The notes beneath the pieces are model-generated. The model had not been told where the DNA came from and searched no databases. It saw only the letters and a list, made by a program, of their open reading frames with translations. Position numbers and translations under genes: made by a program. Positions 1 to 10,168 of a stretch of 64,000 nt of DNA are shown here, piece by piece. Within the stretch, counting starts at the first letter, position 1; every line of letters starts with the position of its first letter. The DNA comes from Paracoccaceae bacterium (GTDB lineage Bacteria > Pseudomonadota > Alphaproteobacteria > Rhodobacterales > Rhodobacteraceae): NCBI GenBank assembly GCA_024742455.1, contig JANSYL010000002.1:248001-312000 (forward strand). Reading direction: 5' to 3'.

Positions 1-252
1 CACGAAAGCGAAATCCCGGCCCGAGAATCGCTGCCAGTATCCGCCATGCACGAACACCGCCAGACCGAGGGCAGGACCGGCGGGCCGGTAGAGGTCGAAA
101 ACCTGGCGGTCGGCATCACCGTAGGCATGGGTTTCGGGCGCGTGGCGCGCATGCAGGGCCGCCGACCGGTCCGGCCAGGCGGCGGCGATCGCGTCCGCCC
201 CCTCGATATAGGGGGCGTTGGCATAGGCATCGTCCCAATCCGTGATCGGCAT
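1..252 (-). CDS. kynurenine formamidase-like alpha/beta hydrolase (N-terminal part)
   Basis: The first 84 codons of a minus-strand gene that runs off the left edge. It starts at the ATG at 252-250 with MPITDWDDAY and reaches the oxyanion-hole motif HGGYW at residues 69-73, followed by RFSGRDFAF. HGG(Y/S)W near residue 70 is characteristic of the kynurenine formamidase-like branch of the esterase/lipase alpha/beta hydrolases. Those enzymes hydrolyse N-formylkynurenine, but many relatives act on other esters or amides. The nucleophilic Ser and the rest of the triad lie outside the window, so the substrate is open. The gene is divergent from the 5-oxoprolinase gene with 65 bp between start codons, so the two promoters must share that short gap. 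Confidence 0.8.
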   Translation of the reverse strand, partial: MPITDWDDAYANAPYIEGADAIAAAWPDRSAALHARHAPETHAYGDADRQVFDLYRPAGPALGLAVFVHGGYWQRFSGRDFAFV

Positions 253-317
253 CGGCCCCTCCCCTTGGCGTTGCACCGGTCCGGCTGTTAGCAAGACCGC
301 CAGGGGCGGAGGGTGCA

Positions 318-3300
318 ATGGGAAACTGGCAGTTCTGGATCGATCGCGGCGGCACCTTCACCGATGTCGTGGCGCTGCGCCCGGATGGCCGGATCGTGAC
401 CACCAAGCTCTTGAGCGAGGATCCCGCACAATACCGTGATGCCGCCGTCGAAGCGATCCGGCGGTTGCGCGGCGATGATCCCGCGCCCATCGCCGCGGTC
501 AAGATGGGCACAACCGTGGCCACCAACGCGTTGCTGGAACGCAAGGGCGTGCCGGTCCTTTTGATGATGACGCAAGGCTTCGCGGACCTGCTGCGTATCG
601 GCACCCAGGCCCGGCCACGGCTGTTCGATCTGCATGTGCGGCGGCCCGAGCTGCTGGCGGCCCGGACGGTGGACGTGCCCGAACGGATGGCCGCCGATGG
701 CAGCGTCCTTGTCCCGCTCGACGAAACTGCCGCCCGGGCGGTGCTGGAGGCCGGGTATCGCGACGGGCTGCGCGCCGTCGCCATCGCCTTCCTGCACAGC
801 TATCTCAACCCCGCGCACGAGGCGCGCGTGGCCGAGATCGCGGCCGAAATCGGGTATACCCAGATCACCGCGTCCCATGCCGCCTCGCCGCTGATCAAGC
901 TGGTCGGGCGCGGCGATACGGCGGTGGTCGATGCCTATCTCTCGCCGATCCTGCGCCGCTATGTCGACCAGGTGGCCGGTGCGCTGCAGGCCGACCAGGG
1001 CGGGTGCGAGGCGCTTTATTTCATGCGCTCCAGCGGCGGGCTGACCGATGCGCGGCTGTTTCACGGGCGCGACGCCATCCTGTCGGGCCCGGCGGGCGGT
1101 GTCGTTGGCATGGCCCGCACCGGGCGGCAGGCCGGGTTCGACCGGCTGATCGGGTTCGACATGGGCGGCACATCCACCGATGTGTGCCATTTCGCGGGCG
1201 AATACGAACGCAGTTTCGAGACCGAGGTGGCAGGCGTGCGGATGCGGGCGCCGATGATGCATATCCACACGGTGGCCGCGGGTGGCGGCTCGATCCTCAG
1301 CTACCGGGACGGGCGGTTCCAGGTCGGCCCCGAAAGCGCCGGGGCCGATCCCGGCCCGGCCTGTTACCGCAAGGGCGGGCCGCTGACGGTGACCGATTGC
1401 AACGTGATGCTGGGCAAGCTGACGCCCGGGCATTTCCCGGCCGTTTTCGGCCCGGACGCCGACCAGCCGCTGGACCGCGACGTGGTGGCGCAGAAATTCG
1501 CGGCGCTGGCCGCCGAGATCGGCGACGGGCGCAGCGCGGAGGATGTGGCCGAGGGGTTTCTGCGGATCGCGGTGGAGAATATGGCCAACGCGATCAAGAA
1601 GATCAGCGTGCAGCGCGGCTATGACGTGACCCGCTATACCCTGGCCAGTTTCAGTGGCGCGGGCGGGCAGCATGCCTGCCTTGTCGCCGATGCGCTGGGG
1701 ATGACCTCGGTCCTGATCCACCCCTATGCCGGGGTGCTGTCGGCCTATGGCATGGGCCTGGCCGATATCCGCGCCCTGCGCGAGGCGCAGTTCGGCGGCG
1801 GGCTGGACAGGGTGGCGGAGGCTGCTGCGCGGCTCGACGACCTGGCCGAGGCGGCGCGGGCCGAGGTCGCGGGCCAGGGCATCGCGCCCGGGGCGATCCG
1901 GATCGAGCGGCGGGCGCATCTGCGCTATGACGGCGCGCATCAGGCGCTGGCCGTGCCGTTCGGCGATGCGGCCACCCTTCAGGCCGGGTTCGAGGCCGCG
2001 CACCGGGCTCGGTTCGGCTTTGTCCCCGGCGACGGTGCGCTGGTCTTCGAAATGCTGGAGGCCGAGGCGATCGGCGCCACCGATGCCCCGGACCCGCCCG
2101 CCCCGGTCCGCGCCGATCCGCCCGCCCCGGCCTGTCACGTGGACATCCATATCGACGGGGCGCGCCAGGCCTGTCCGCTATATGACCGCGCGGCATTTCC
2201 GGAAGGCGCCGAAATCGCCGGGCCTGCAATCATCGCCGAAGCGACGGGAACCAACATGGTCGAACCCGGCTGGCGGGCGCGCGTCGACGGTCTGAACAAC
2301 CTGATCCTCGAACGGGTGGAGGCGAAAGCCGCCGACACCGCGCCCGGGACCGAGGCCGACCCGGTTCTGCTTGAGGTGTTCAACAACCTCTTCATGAACA
2401 TCGCCGAACAGATGGGGGCGACGCTGGCCAACACCGCCTATTCGGTGAACATCAAGGAACGGCTGGATTTCTCCTGCGCGCTGTTCGATGCGACCGGCAA
2501 CCTGGTGGCGAACGCGCCCCATGTGCCGGTGCATCTGGGCTCGATGTCCAAGGCGGTGCGCACCGTCGCGCGGCTGAACGCGGGCCGGATCGCGCCCGGC
2601 GATGCCTTCATGCTGAACGCGCCCTTCAACGGCGGCACGCATCTGCCGGACGTCACCGTGATCACCCCGGTTTTCGACGAAGACGGCTCCGACATCCTGT
2701 TCTGGGTGGGGTCGCGCGGCCACCATGCCGATATCGGCGGACGCACGCCCGGGTCCGGTCCGCCTGATTCGACCCATATCGAGGAAGAGGGCGTCGTCAT
2801 CGACAATTTCAGACTGGTCGAGGCCGGACGACTGCGGGACACGGAAACCCGGGCGCTGCTCGCCTCGGGCCGCTACCCCTGTCGCAACATCGATCAGAAC
2901 ATGGCCGATCTCGCCGCCCAGATTGCGGCGAACGAAACCGGCATCCGCGAGGTGCGCAAGATGATCGCCACCCACGGGCTGCCCACCGTGCTGGCCTATA
3001 TGGGCCATGTGCAGGACAATGCCGAAGCCTCGGTGCGGCAGGTGATCGGGCGGCTGACGGACGGGGCCAACGGCTATCCGCTGGATGATGGCAGCCGGAT
3101 CGCGGTGTCAGTGCGGGTCGATGCCCGGGCGGGCGAGGCGGTGATCGATTTCACCGGCACCTCGCCCCAGAATCCCGGAAATTACAACGCCCCCGCCGCC
3201 ATCGCCACGGCGGTGGTGCTATATGTCTTCCGCACGCTTGTGGGCCGCGACATCCCGCTGAACGAGGGGTGTCTGAAACCGCTGAAGATCGTGCTGCCGG

Positions 3301-3887
3301 AGGGGTCCATGATCAACCCGGTGCATCCCGCGGCGGTGATCGCGGGCAATACCGAGGTCAGTCAGGCGATCTGCGATTGCCTGTTCGGCGCGCTGGGCGT
3401 GATCGCGGGCAGCCAGGGGACGATGAACAACTTCATCTGGGGCAACGACGAGTTCCAGAATTACGAAACCATCGCGGGCGGGTCGGGCGCCGGGCCGGGT
3501 TTTGACGGCGCCGATTGCGTGCAGGTCCACATGACCAACACCCGCGCCACCGATCCTGAGGTTCTGGAAACCCGGTTCCCGGTGCGGGTCGAGGCGATGG
3601 AGGTGCGGCAGGGGTCCGGCGGGTCCGGCGAATGGCGCGGCGGCGAAGGGATGCGGCGGGTGCTGCGCTTCCTCGACCCCGTGACGGTGACCACCCTGAC
3701 CTCCCACCGGCAGGTGCCCGTGCCGGGCGGGGCGGGGGGCGGGCCGGGGGCCATTGGCGAGAACTGGGTGATTGCGGCCGATGGCGGGCGGCGGCGGCTA
3801 TCCGGCAATGACGAGGCCGCGCTGTCGGCAGTCGATGCGGTCGAAATGCTGACCCCCGGCGGCGGCGGGTGGGGCGCGGCGGAATGA
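318..3887 (+). CDS. oplAH: 5-oxoprolinase / hydantoinase A-B fusion, ATP-dependent
   Basis: A 1189-residue protein joining a hydantoinase A-type ATPase half (about 1-660) to a hydantoinase B half (from about residue 680, after DPVLLEVFNN). The N-terminal phosphate-binding motif DRGGTFTD is at residues 9-16 and a second, DMGGTSTDV, near 280. The family hydrolyses 5-oxo-L-proline to glutamate at the cost of ATP; split homologues (HyuA/HyuB) act on hydantoins or acetone. The fused layout and length (eukaryotic and bacterial OplAH are about 1200-1290 residues) favour 5-oxoprolinase. It is cytoplasmic and probably salvages pyroglutamate to glutamate. An ABC transporter follows 43 bp downstream; whether it is co-transcribed is unclear. 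Confidence 0.88.
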   Translation: MGNWQFWIDRGGTFTDVVALRPDGRIVTTKLLSEDPAQYRDAAVEAIRRLRGDDPAPIAAVKMGTTVATNALLERKGVPVLLMMTQGFADLLRIGTQARPRLFDLHVRRPELLAARTVDVPERMAADGSVLVPLDETAARAVLEAGYRDGLRAVAIAFLHSYLNPAHEARVAEIAAEIGYTQITASHAASPLIKLVGRGDTAVVDAYLSPILRRYVDQVAGALQADQGGCEALYFMRSSGGLTDARLFHGRDAILSGPAGGVVGMARTGRQAGFDRLIGFDMGGTSTDVCHFAGEYERSFETEVAGVRMRAPMMHIHTVAAGGGSILSYRDGRFQVGPESAGADPGPACYRKGGPLTVTDCNVMLGKLTPGHFPAVFGPDADQPLDRDVVAQKFAALAAEIGDGRSAEDVAEGFLRIAVENMANAIKKISVQRGYDVTRYTLASFSGAGGQHACLVADALGMTSVLIHPYAGVLSAYGMGLADIRALREAQFGGGLDRVAEAAARLDDLAEAARAEVAGQGIAPGAIRIERRAHLRYDGAHQALAVPFGDAATLQAGFEAAHRARFGFVPGDGALVFEMLEAEAIGATDAPDPPAPVRADPPAPACHVDIHIDGARQACPLYDRAAFPEGAEIAGPAIIAEATGTNMVEPGWRARVDGLNNLILERVEAKAADTAPGTEADPVLLEVFNNLFMNIAEQMGATLANTAYSVNIKERLDFSCALFDATGNLVANAPHVPVHLGSMSKAVRTVARLNAGRIAPGDAFMLNAPFNGGTHLPDVTVITPVFDEDGSDILFWVGSRGHHADIGGRTPGSGPPDSTHIEEEGVVIDNFRLVEAGRLRDTETRALLASGRYPCRNIDQNMADLAAQIAANETGIREVRKMIATHGLPTVLAYMGHVQDNAEASVRQVIGRLTDGANGYPLDDGSRIAVSVRVDARAGEAVIDFTGTSPQNPGNYNAPAAIATAVVLYVFRTLVGRDIPLNEGCLKPLKIVLPEGSMINPVHPAAVIAGNTEVSQAICDCLFGALGVIAGSQGTMNNFIWGNDEFQNYETIAGGSGAGPGFDGADCVQVHMTNTRATDPEVLETRFPVRVEAMEVRQGSGGSGEWRGGEGMRRVLRFLDPVTVTTLTSHRQVPVPGGAGGGPGAIGENWVIAADGGRRRLSGNDEAALSAVDAVEMLTPGGGGWGAAE

Positions 3888-3930
3888 CCGGCCACTGGGC
3901 GCGGCGCAGGCACCCGCTAGGTTCCGCGCC

Positions 3931-4596
3931 ATGACGCTGTTGCAGATCGACGCCGCCGAAAAGACCTATGCCACCGCCGAGGGCCCGCTGCCGGTGCTGC
4001 GCGGTGTCGACCTGAGGCTGGACCGGGGCGAGACGCTGGCCCTGACAGGCGAAAGCGGGTCGGGCAAAAGCACCCTGATGCATCTTGCCGGGGCGCTGGA
4101 CGTCGTCGATGCCGGTCGCGTCCTGATCGCGGGGCAGGATGTAGCGGGCCTTGGCGATGCGGGGCGCGCCGCGCTGAGGCGCGACAGGGTCGGGCTGGTG
4201 TTTCAGCAGTTCAACCTGATCCCGTCGCTGACGGTTGCACAGAACATCGCTTTCCAGGCCCGGCTGGCGGGCCGGTTCGACGCGGACTGGGCCGCCGATC
4301 TGGCGCAGCGCCTGGGCCTGTCGGACCTTGGCACGCGCTATCCCGAACAGCTGTCGGGCGGGCAACAGCAGCGCGTCGCCATCGCCCGCGCCATCGCCGC
4401 ACGGCCCGCGCTGATCCTGGCCGACGAACCCACCGGAAACCTCGACGAGGCGACCGGGGATGCCGTGCTGGACCTGCTGCAATCGCTGGTGGCGGAAACC
4501 GGCGCCGCGCTGATGATGGTCACCCATTCGCCGCGCCTGGCCGCGCGGCTGGACCGGCGGCTGCATCTGTCGCACGGGCAACTGGCGGCGACCTGA
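3931..4596 (+). CDS. ABC transporter ATP-binding protein (LolD/MacB/YbbA type)
   Basis: A 221-residue ABC ATPase. Walker A is GESGSGKST (about residue 43), the Q-loop lies in [10 protein letters not shown], the signature is LSGGQQQR and Walker B reads [13 protein letters not shown]. The ADEPTGNLD string and short length are typical of the MacB/LolD/FtsE group that pairs with FtsX-like permeases. The stop codon is separated by one base from the ATG of the permease gene, so the two are translationally coupled. It should energise export or extraction of a lipophilic substrate at the inner membrane. The substrate cannot be read from the sequence; the neighbouring AttH-like secreted protein is the best clue. 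Confidence 0.88.
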   Translation: MTLLQIDAAEKTYATAEGPLPVLRGVDLRLDRGETLALTGESGSGKSTLMHLAGALDVVDAGRVLIAGQDVAGLGDAGRAALRRDRVGLVFQQFNLIPSLTVAQNIAFQARLAGRFDADWAADLAQRLGLSDLGTRYPEQLSGGQQQRVAIARAIAARPALILADEPTGNLDEATGDAVLDLLQSLVAETGAALMMVTHSPRLAARLDRRLHLSHGQLAAT

Positions 4597-4597
4597 G

Positions 4598-7006
4598 ATG
4601 ATCCGGCACGCGCTTTCCGGCCTCATTGCCCATTGGCGGCGGCACCCGGGCCAGCTCGCCACGCTGATGACCGGGCTGGCCCTGGCCACGGCCCTGTGGT
4701 CCGGCGTGCAGGCGATCAACGCCGAGGCGCGGAGCGCCTATGACCGGGCGGCCGCCACGCTTGGCCAGGATCAGCTGGCCCGGCTGACCGGCGCGGCGGG
4801 CGGCGCGGTGGAGGCAGAGACCTATGTCGCGCTGCGGCGTGCGGGGGTCGAGGTATCGCCGGTCATCACGGGTGTGCTGCGGCTGGGCGATCAACGGCTG
4901 CGGATCTGGGGGTATGACCCCCTGACCATCCCGCAAGCGGCCGCGCCGCGGGTCACCCCGGGCGACGAGGGACAGGGCCAGATCGACCTGGCCGCGTTTC
5001 TTACGGAACCGGGTCTGTTGCTGGTGGCAGAGGGCACGGTGCTGAACGATCTGCCCCCCGGCTTTCCCGGACTGCAGGTCAGCGGCGACGTGCCGCCCGG
5101 TTCGGCCTTCACCGATATCGCGACCGCCGGGCGGCTTCTGCAAACGTCGGACCCGACCTACCTGCTGGTTGCCCCCGATCACTCGGGCATGCTGCCGGGT
5201 GATACGGGCCTGCGGTTGGAACCGCCCCGGTCGGGCGACGATATCGGGCGTCTGACCGACAGCTTCCACCTGAACCTCACGGCCTTCGGTCTTCTGGCCT
5301 TCGCGGTGGGGCTGTTCATCGTGCATGGCGCAATCGGGCTGGCCACCGAACAGCGGCGCACGGGTATCCGGACGCTGCGCGCGCTGGGCGTGCCCCTGCG
5401 CGCCGTTCTGGGAGCGCTGGCGCTGGAACTTGCGGTGATCGCGGTTCTGGCGGGGGCCGCCGGGCTGATCCTGGGCTACCTGATCGCGGGACTTCTGATG
5501 CCGGGGGTCGCGGGCACCCTGCAGGGGCTCTACGGCGCCGATGTGCCGGGGACCCTGCGGTTTTCGCCGGAATGGGCGGCGCTGGCGGGCGGCATGACGC
5601 TGGCGGGCGCGGCCATGGCCGGTGCGCAGGCCTTCGCCCGGATCGCGGCGATGCCGCTTCTGCAACCGGCACAGCCACGGGCCTGGGCCGTGGCCTCGGG
5701 CCGCGGCATGGCGCGGCAGGGTCTTGCGGCGCTGGCGCTCGGCCTTGTGGCACTGGCGATCCTCGGGCTGGGCGACGGGCTTGTCGCGGGCTTTGCCTTT
5801 CTGGCAGCCCTTCTGCTGGCGTCGGCCATCGCCTTGCCGGTGGTCCTGTCCTGGCTTCTGGGGCGCATCAGCCGCCTGTCCTGGGGCGTGCGGGCGGAAT
5901 GGATGCTGGCCGATGCTCGCCAGCAGATGCCCAGCCTGTCCCTGGCGCTGATGGCGCTGCTTCTGGCGCTGGCGGCCAATATCGGCGTCTCGACGATGGT
6001 TGGGTCTTTCCGGGTGACCTTCATCGGCTGGCTCGATCAACGGCTGGCCGCCGAGATCTACGTCACCACCGCATCACCAGCCGAGGCCGAGGCCACGCGG
6101 CGCTATCTCGAAGGCCGCGCCGAGACGATCCTTCCGAATGTCTGGGCCGAAACCGACCTGTTCGGCCGCCCGGCGGATATCTACGGGATCGTCGATCACC
6201 CGACCTATCGCGATCACTGGCCGCTTCTGTCGGCCACCCCGGATGTCTGGGACGCGGTGGCCCGGGGTACCGGCGCGCTGGTCAACGAACAGACCGCCCG
6301 CCGCGAAACCATGTCGCTCGGCGATCCGCTGCCCATTGCGCCCGATGTCGCCCTGCCCGTGGTCGGTATCTATTCCGATTACGGCAACCCGAACGGGCAG
6401 GCGATCATCGCGCTGGACCTGTTCCGCGCGCTCTACCCCGAGGTCGAGATCCTGCGCTTCGGCCTGCGGGTGCCGCCTGAGCAAGTCGATGCGGTGACCG
6501 CCGGTCTGCGGGAGGAGGTCGGCCTGCCCGCCGACGCCGTTGTCAACCAGGCGCAGGTCAAGGCGTTCTCCATCGGGGTGTTCGAACGCACCTTTCAGAT
6601 CACCGGCGCGCTGAACGTCCTGACGCTGGCCGTCGCGGGGTTTGCCATCTGGACCAGCCTGCTGACGCTGGCCAACATGCGCCTGCCGCAGGTGGCACCG
6701 GTCTGGGCGCAGGGCATGACCCGGCGGGTGCTGGCCCGCATGGAACTGGGGCGCGCGGTGCTGCTGGCGGGGCTGACCTTCCTTCTGTCTGTCCCCGTGG
6801 GGCTGGCACTGGCCTGGGCCCTGCTGGCCGTGGTCAATGTCGAAGCCTTCGGGTGGCGTTTGCCGATGCGGCTTTTCCCGGGCGATTGGCTGGGTCTTCT
6901 GGCGCTGGCGCTCGTGGCGGCACTGATCGCCGCCGCCTTCCCGGCCCGTCGCCTCGCACGGCTGGGGCCGGACAGGCTTTTGCGGGTATTCGCCAATGAT
7001 CGCTAG
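4598..7006 (+). CDS. FtsX-like ABC transporter permease
   Basis: An 802-residue permease with a first hydrophobic segment near residues 20-40, a periplasmic stretch to about 220, a cluster of membrane segments at about 225-470, a second large periplasmic domain, and three C-terminal segments (about 670-700, 720-745, 765-790). This double FtsX layout resembles YbbP/DevC-type permeases rather than single-domain MacB. It begins one base after the ATPase stop codon and its end overlaps the AttH-like gene by 11 bp. The three genes look like one export unit. The family works by mechanotransmission or lipid extraction, not classical channel transport; the cargo is unknown. Confidence 0.83.
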   Translation: MIRHALSGLIAHWRRHPGQLATLMTGLALATALWSGVQAINAEARSAYDRAAATLGQDQLARLTGAAGGAVEAETYVALRRAGVEVSPVITGVLRLGDQRLRIWGYDPLTIPQAAAPRVTPGDEGQGQIDLAAFLTEPGLLLVAEGTVLNDLPPGFPGLQVSGDVPPGSAFTDIATAGRLLQTSDPTYLLVAPDHSGMLPGDTGLRLEPPRSGDDIGRLTDSFHLNLTAFGLLAFAVGLFIVHGAIGLATEQRRTGIRTLRALGVPLRAVLGALALELAVIAVLAGAAGLILGYLIAGLLMPGVAGTLQGLYGADVPGTLRFSPEWAALAGGMTLAGAAMAGAQAFARIAAMPLLQPAQPRAWAVASGRGMARQGLAALALGLVALAILGLGDGLVAGFAFLAALLLASAIALPVVLSWLLGRISRLSWGVRAEWMLADARQQMPSLSLALMALLLALAANIGVSTMVGSFRVTFIGWLDQRLAAEIYVTTASPAEAEATRRYLEGRAETILPNVWAETDLFGRPADIYGIVDHPTYRDHWPLLSATPDVWDAVARGTGALVNEQTARRETMSLGDPLPIAPDVALPVVGIYSDYGNPNGQAIIALDLFRALYPEVEILRFGLRVPPEQVDAVTAGLREEVGLPADAVVNQAQVKAFSIGVFERTFQITGALNVLTLAVAGFAIWTSLLTLANMRLPQVAPVWAQGMTRRVLARMELGRAVLLAGLTFLLSVPVGLALAWALLAVVNVEAFGWRLPMRLFPGDWLGLLALALVAALIAAAFPARRLARLGPDRLLRVFANDR

Positions 7007-8054
7007 ATGGTCCTTCGCCTTCCTGATGCTGGGGCAGGCGGCCGTGGCGCAGGGCTTTGCCGGGCTCGGCACGGATGCCGAGGGGTTTTCGATCCCCACC
7101 CGGCCTACCCAGTTCGACTTTCCCGCCGATCACGGCCCGCATCCAACCTACCGGATCGAATGGTGGTATCTGACGGCGACCCTGACCGGGGATGACGGAG
7201 CGGAATACGGTGTGCAATGGACGCTGTTCCGGTCGGCCCTTGCACCCGAAACCGGGGCGGGCTGGCAATCGCCCCAGCTCTGGATGGGCCATGCGGGTCT
7301 GACGACCGCCGACCGGCATTTCAGCGCCGAACGCCTCGCGCGCGGCGCGATCGGGCAGGCGGGCGTCACGGCCGCCCCGTTCGAGGCGTGGATCGACAAC
7401 TGGCACATGACCTCGCGCGCCCCGGCCGGCGCTGACGCGCTGTCGGCGCTGGACCTCTTTGCCGACGGCGACGGGTTCTCCTATGACCTGACCCTGACCG
7501 CCGACGGCCCCCTCGTCTTTCAGGGCGACGCCGGATACTCGGTGAAATCGGCGGAGGGGCAGGCGAGCTATTACTATTCGCAGCCTTTCTACGAGGTGGC
7601 CGGCACCCTCACCCTGCCCGAAGGCCCCGTTGCCGTGACCGGCACGGCATGGCTCGACCGGGAATGGTCCTCGCAACCCTTGTCGGAAACCCAGGACGGG
7701 TGGGACTGGTTCTCGCTGCAGTTCGCGGACGGGTCGCGGATGATGGGCTTCGGGTTGCGCGACCGGTCGGGCGACACCTACACCGCCGCCACCTGGATCA
7801 CGCCCGATGGCACGGCCACCCCCTACCCCGATGGCGCGCTGCGGCTGACCCCGCTTGGCTGGGCGGAGGTGGCAGGGCGGCGCGTCTCGGTGGAATGGCG
7901 GCTGGAACTGCCCGCCCGCGGCGTCGACATCACCACCGTGCCGCTGAACCCGCAAAGCTGGATGGATGTGTCAGTCTCCTACTGGGAAGGGCCGATCCGG
8001 TTTTCCGGAACCCATGAGGGGCGCGGGTATCTGGAGATGACGGGCTATGAATGA
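6996..8054 (+). CDS. AttH/CrtC-like secreted lipocalin-fold protein
   Basis: A 352-residue protein with a Sec signal peptide (hydrophobic core FAFLMLGQAAVA, probable cleavage around residue 19). It carries the diagnostic RIEWWYLT motif near residues 52-59, shared by the AttH family and carotenoid 1,2-hydratase (CrtC). AttH-like proteins have a tandem lipocalin-like fold and are often encoded beside an ABC ATPase and FtsX permease, as here; they probably bind a lipid or isoprenoid in the periplasm. It overlaps the permease gene by 11 bp and the next gene by 8 bp. There are no carotenoid genes nearby, so a CrtC hydratase function is unlikely; a lipid carrier or lipid-modifying role is inferred. 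Confidence 0.8.
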   Translation: MIARWSFAFLMLGQAAVAQGFAGLGTDAEGFSIPTRPTQFDFPADHGPHPTYRIEWWYLTATLTGDDGAEYGVQWTLFRSALAPETGAGWQSPQLWMGHAGLTTADRHFSAERLARGAIGQAGVTAAPFEAWIDNWHMTSRAPAGADALSALDLFADGDGFSYDLTLTADGPLVFQGDAGYSVKSAEGQASYYYSQPFYEVAGTLTLPEGPVAVTGTAWLDREWSSQPLSETQDGWDWFSLQFADGSRMMGFGLRDRSGDTYTAATWITPDGTATPYPDGALRLTPLGWAEVAGRRVSVEWRLELPARGVDITTVPLNPQSWMDVSVSYWEGPIRFSGTHEGRGYLEMTGYE

Positions 8055-8589
8055 TCCGCTGGCCGATCTGTTGAAACAGGCCTGGCAGCACCTTGGGCGG
8101 GGCGTCGCCGACCGCAGGCATCCCGCGCGGCACCCGACGCTGGCCACGATGGGCCCTGAGGGCGTGGAGATGCGCACGGTGGTGCTGCGCGCCGCACGGC
8201 CCGGGGCCGCACAGCTTGAATTTCACACCGACGCGCTCAGCCCGAAATGCGCCCATATCACCGCCGATCCCCGCGTCGCCATCCACGCCTGGCTGCCGGG
8301 CCCGAGGCTGCAACTGCGGATCCGGGCAGTGGCACGGCTGGCCCCGGGGGACCCGGCGGTTTTCGCGTCGCTGCCGCCGCAGGCGGCGGTCAACTATGGC
8401 GGGCCGGTGCCGGGCTCGCCCCTGCAGGATGACGGGCCGGATGCAGGCGAGGGGCAGGGCGAGGCAGCACGCTTTACCTGCATCCTCTGCGATCTGGAGG
8501 AAATCGACATCCTGCACCTCGGCGATCCGCAGCGGCGCGCGCGGTTTCAATCCGCCGATGGCTGGCGCGGCGGCTGGATTGCGCCCTAG
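8047..8589 (+). CDS. pyridoxamine 5'-phosphate oxidase-family flavin protein
   Basis: A 180-residue split-barrel protein. After an N-terminal helix it reads HPTLATMGPEGVEMRTVVLR, the beta-barrel pattern of PPOX-like FMN-binding proteins (Alr4036-type subgroup), then a region PKCAHITADPRVAIHAW where the cofactor-contacting Lys would lie. It is shorter than true PdxH and lacks a convincing C-terminal RxxPxxxxxxxRL substrate motif, so it is probably not the pyridoxine oxidase. The start overlaps the AttH-like gene by 8 bp, so it is the fourth member of that operon. Its stop codon shares the bases CTAG with the convergent hydrolase gene. Confidence 0.75.
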   Translation: MNDPLADLLKQAWQHLGRGVADRRHPARHPTLATMGPEGVEMRTVVLRAARPGAAQLEFHTDALSPKCAHITADPRVAIHAWLPGPRLQLRIRAVARLAPGDPAVFASLPPQAAVNYGGPVPGSPLQDDGPDAGEGQGEAARFTCILCDLEEIDILHLGDPQRRARFQSADGWRGGWIAP

Positions 8590-10082
8590 AGGGTCGGATC
8601 GAACATCGGGAAACTCACGCCAAGCGCCCATCCCAGCACAAGGCCAAGCCCCAGTCCCATCGCCACCACCGACCCGGTGCGCCGCCCCACGGCACGCCCC
8701 ATCATGCCGAAGGTTGCGTAGAACAGCGCGATCACCGGCAGGATCAGGATGAGGAAGAACAGCCGTTCGAAATCGAGCGACACGGCGATGGCCAGCGACA
8801 CGAGAAACGCGACCCGCGCCACAGATCGCCGCCAGAGCGGTGCGCGCGCGCCTTCCAGCAGCACCGCATCGGCCAGCATCGCAAGGATCGCACCCGGAAC
8901 GATGGCCAGCACCACCGGCACCCGCCCGGGATGCGGCACGAAACTGGCCACGTAACGGTCGAGCAGCCCGCCGAAGACCAGAACCCCGTAAAGCGCCAGG
9001 ACAAGGCCCCAGACCCATCCGCGCCCTTTCGGAAAGCCGCCAAGATAGGCTGCACCGGCCAGCACCAAGACCCCGTAAAGAGCGAGATGCAAGGCCAGGT
9101 AATCGGCCACCAGCACCGGCAGATACCACGTTTCCACAAAGCTGAGGGCGAGGGGCGTGACCAGTGCGGGCAGGATCGCCAGCGCCAGGAACCGGCCCCG
9201 GTCGGGCGACCATGGCCGCGGGCCGCGCGGCAGAAGACGCGCCAGGGGCAGCGCAAGCAGAACCACCCCGAAAAGCATCAGCAGGATCGGCGCGCCGATC
9301 CGCGCCACGGGCACCGGGCCCGGGCGGTCGAAGGTGGCGTTCAGCCACGCGCCCGCCTCCTCCAGTCCCGGGGCGGCGTAAAGCACCGTGACATGTTCGG
9401 CCAGCGGCACCGCGACCGCGCGCCGGGCGAACCCGTCGCCGGGGGTGCCCGCCGTTTCCCCCTCGGCCACGCCGAAAGGCGCCATCGCGCGCACGGCGGC
9501 CTGCCGCAGCATCCCCTCCCAGGCGCCGTTCAGGATCAGCAGGTTTTCCGGTTCCTCCGCCGTGATCGCCTCGGAAAAGGCCGAGATGGCAATCAACGCC
9601 GCGACCCGGTCATCCTCCAGACCGGCGCGCACGATGATGTCGGAAGCCATCGAATGGCCCAGCAGGGCCGCCCGGCCATCCGCGCCGGGCAGGGCAAGCG
9701 CCGCATCGGTCACGCGGCGGGTTTCATCAACCAGAAGCCGCGTGGTGCCCTCGATGGAATCGACGTCGCCCGACATCGGAACGGGGTTGCGGCCATGACC
9801 TTCGAAATCGAAGGCCACCGTGATGTAACCCGCGCGCGCCAGCGTCAGCTGCCAGGCGGCCATCAATTGGCGCGATCCGGCGAACCCATGGGCGATGATC
9901 ACCACCGGCCCCTCGGCCCCGGGCAGGCGCATGACCGTGGCAGGCGTCGTGCCGACCGACAGCGGCGTGATTTCCAGCCCCTGGCGCGGGCGCTCCAGCA
10001 GCCACAGGCCAAGCAGGACCGCGGCGATCGAGATCGCGGCGAGGATCAGGGGGCGGCGCGGGGCACGGGATGTCTTGGTCAT
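8586..10082 (-). CDS. membrane-anchored alpha/beta hydrolase with C-terminal multi-pass domain
   Basis: A 498-residue two-part protein. One membrane segment (about 11-28) precedes an alpha/beta hydrolase domain with the oxyanion motif IIAHGFAGS (about 62-70) and nucleophile elbow LLGHSMASD (about 139-147). From about residue 275 the chain becomes a series of seven or eight hydrophobic segments to the C-terminus, a domain I do not recognise. The topology puts the hydrolase domain outside the cytoplasm if the first helix is a signal anchor. Secreted or anchored hydrolases of this kind act on esters or lipids; the substrate is unknown. The gene diverges from serB with 86 bp between starts. Confidence 0.72.
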   Translation of the reverse strand: MTKTSRAPRRPLILAAISIAAVLLGLWLLERPRQGLEITPLSVGTTPATVMRLPGAEGPVVIIAHGFAGSRQLMAAWQLTLARAGYITVAFDFEGHGRNPVPMSGDVDSIEGTTRLLVDETRRVTDAALALPGADGRAALLGHSMASDIIVRAGLEDDRVAALIAISAFSEAITAEEPENLLILNGAWEGMLRQAAVRAMAPFGVAEGETAGTPGDGFARRAVAVPLAEHVTVLYAAPGLEEAGAWLNATFDRPGPVPVARIGAPILLMLFGVVLLALPLARLLPRGPRPWSPDRGRFLALAILPALVTPLALSFVETWYLPVLVADYLALHLALYGVLVLAGAAYLGGFPKGRGWVWGLVLALYGVLVFGGLLDRYVASFVPHPGRVPVVLAIVPGAILAMLADAVLLEGARAPLWRRSVARVAFLVSLAIAVSLDFERLFFLILILPVIALFYATFGMMGRAVGRRTGSVVAMGLGLGLVLGWALGVSFPMFDPTL

Positions 10083-10168
10083 GGTCGTCCAGAATTAGGG
10101 TCATCTCGCGACCTGCCCAGCGCAATCGGCGCTGGCCTTGCCCGCGCCCGTCGCATAGCTAGCCGGGC

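Noticed and set aside
288-2150. A 620-codon frame antisense to the 5-oxoprolinase gene
   Set aside because: Composition-driven shadow rich in Arg, Gly and His with no recognisable domain.
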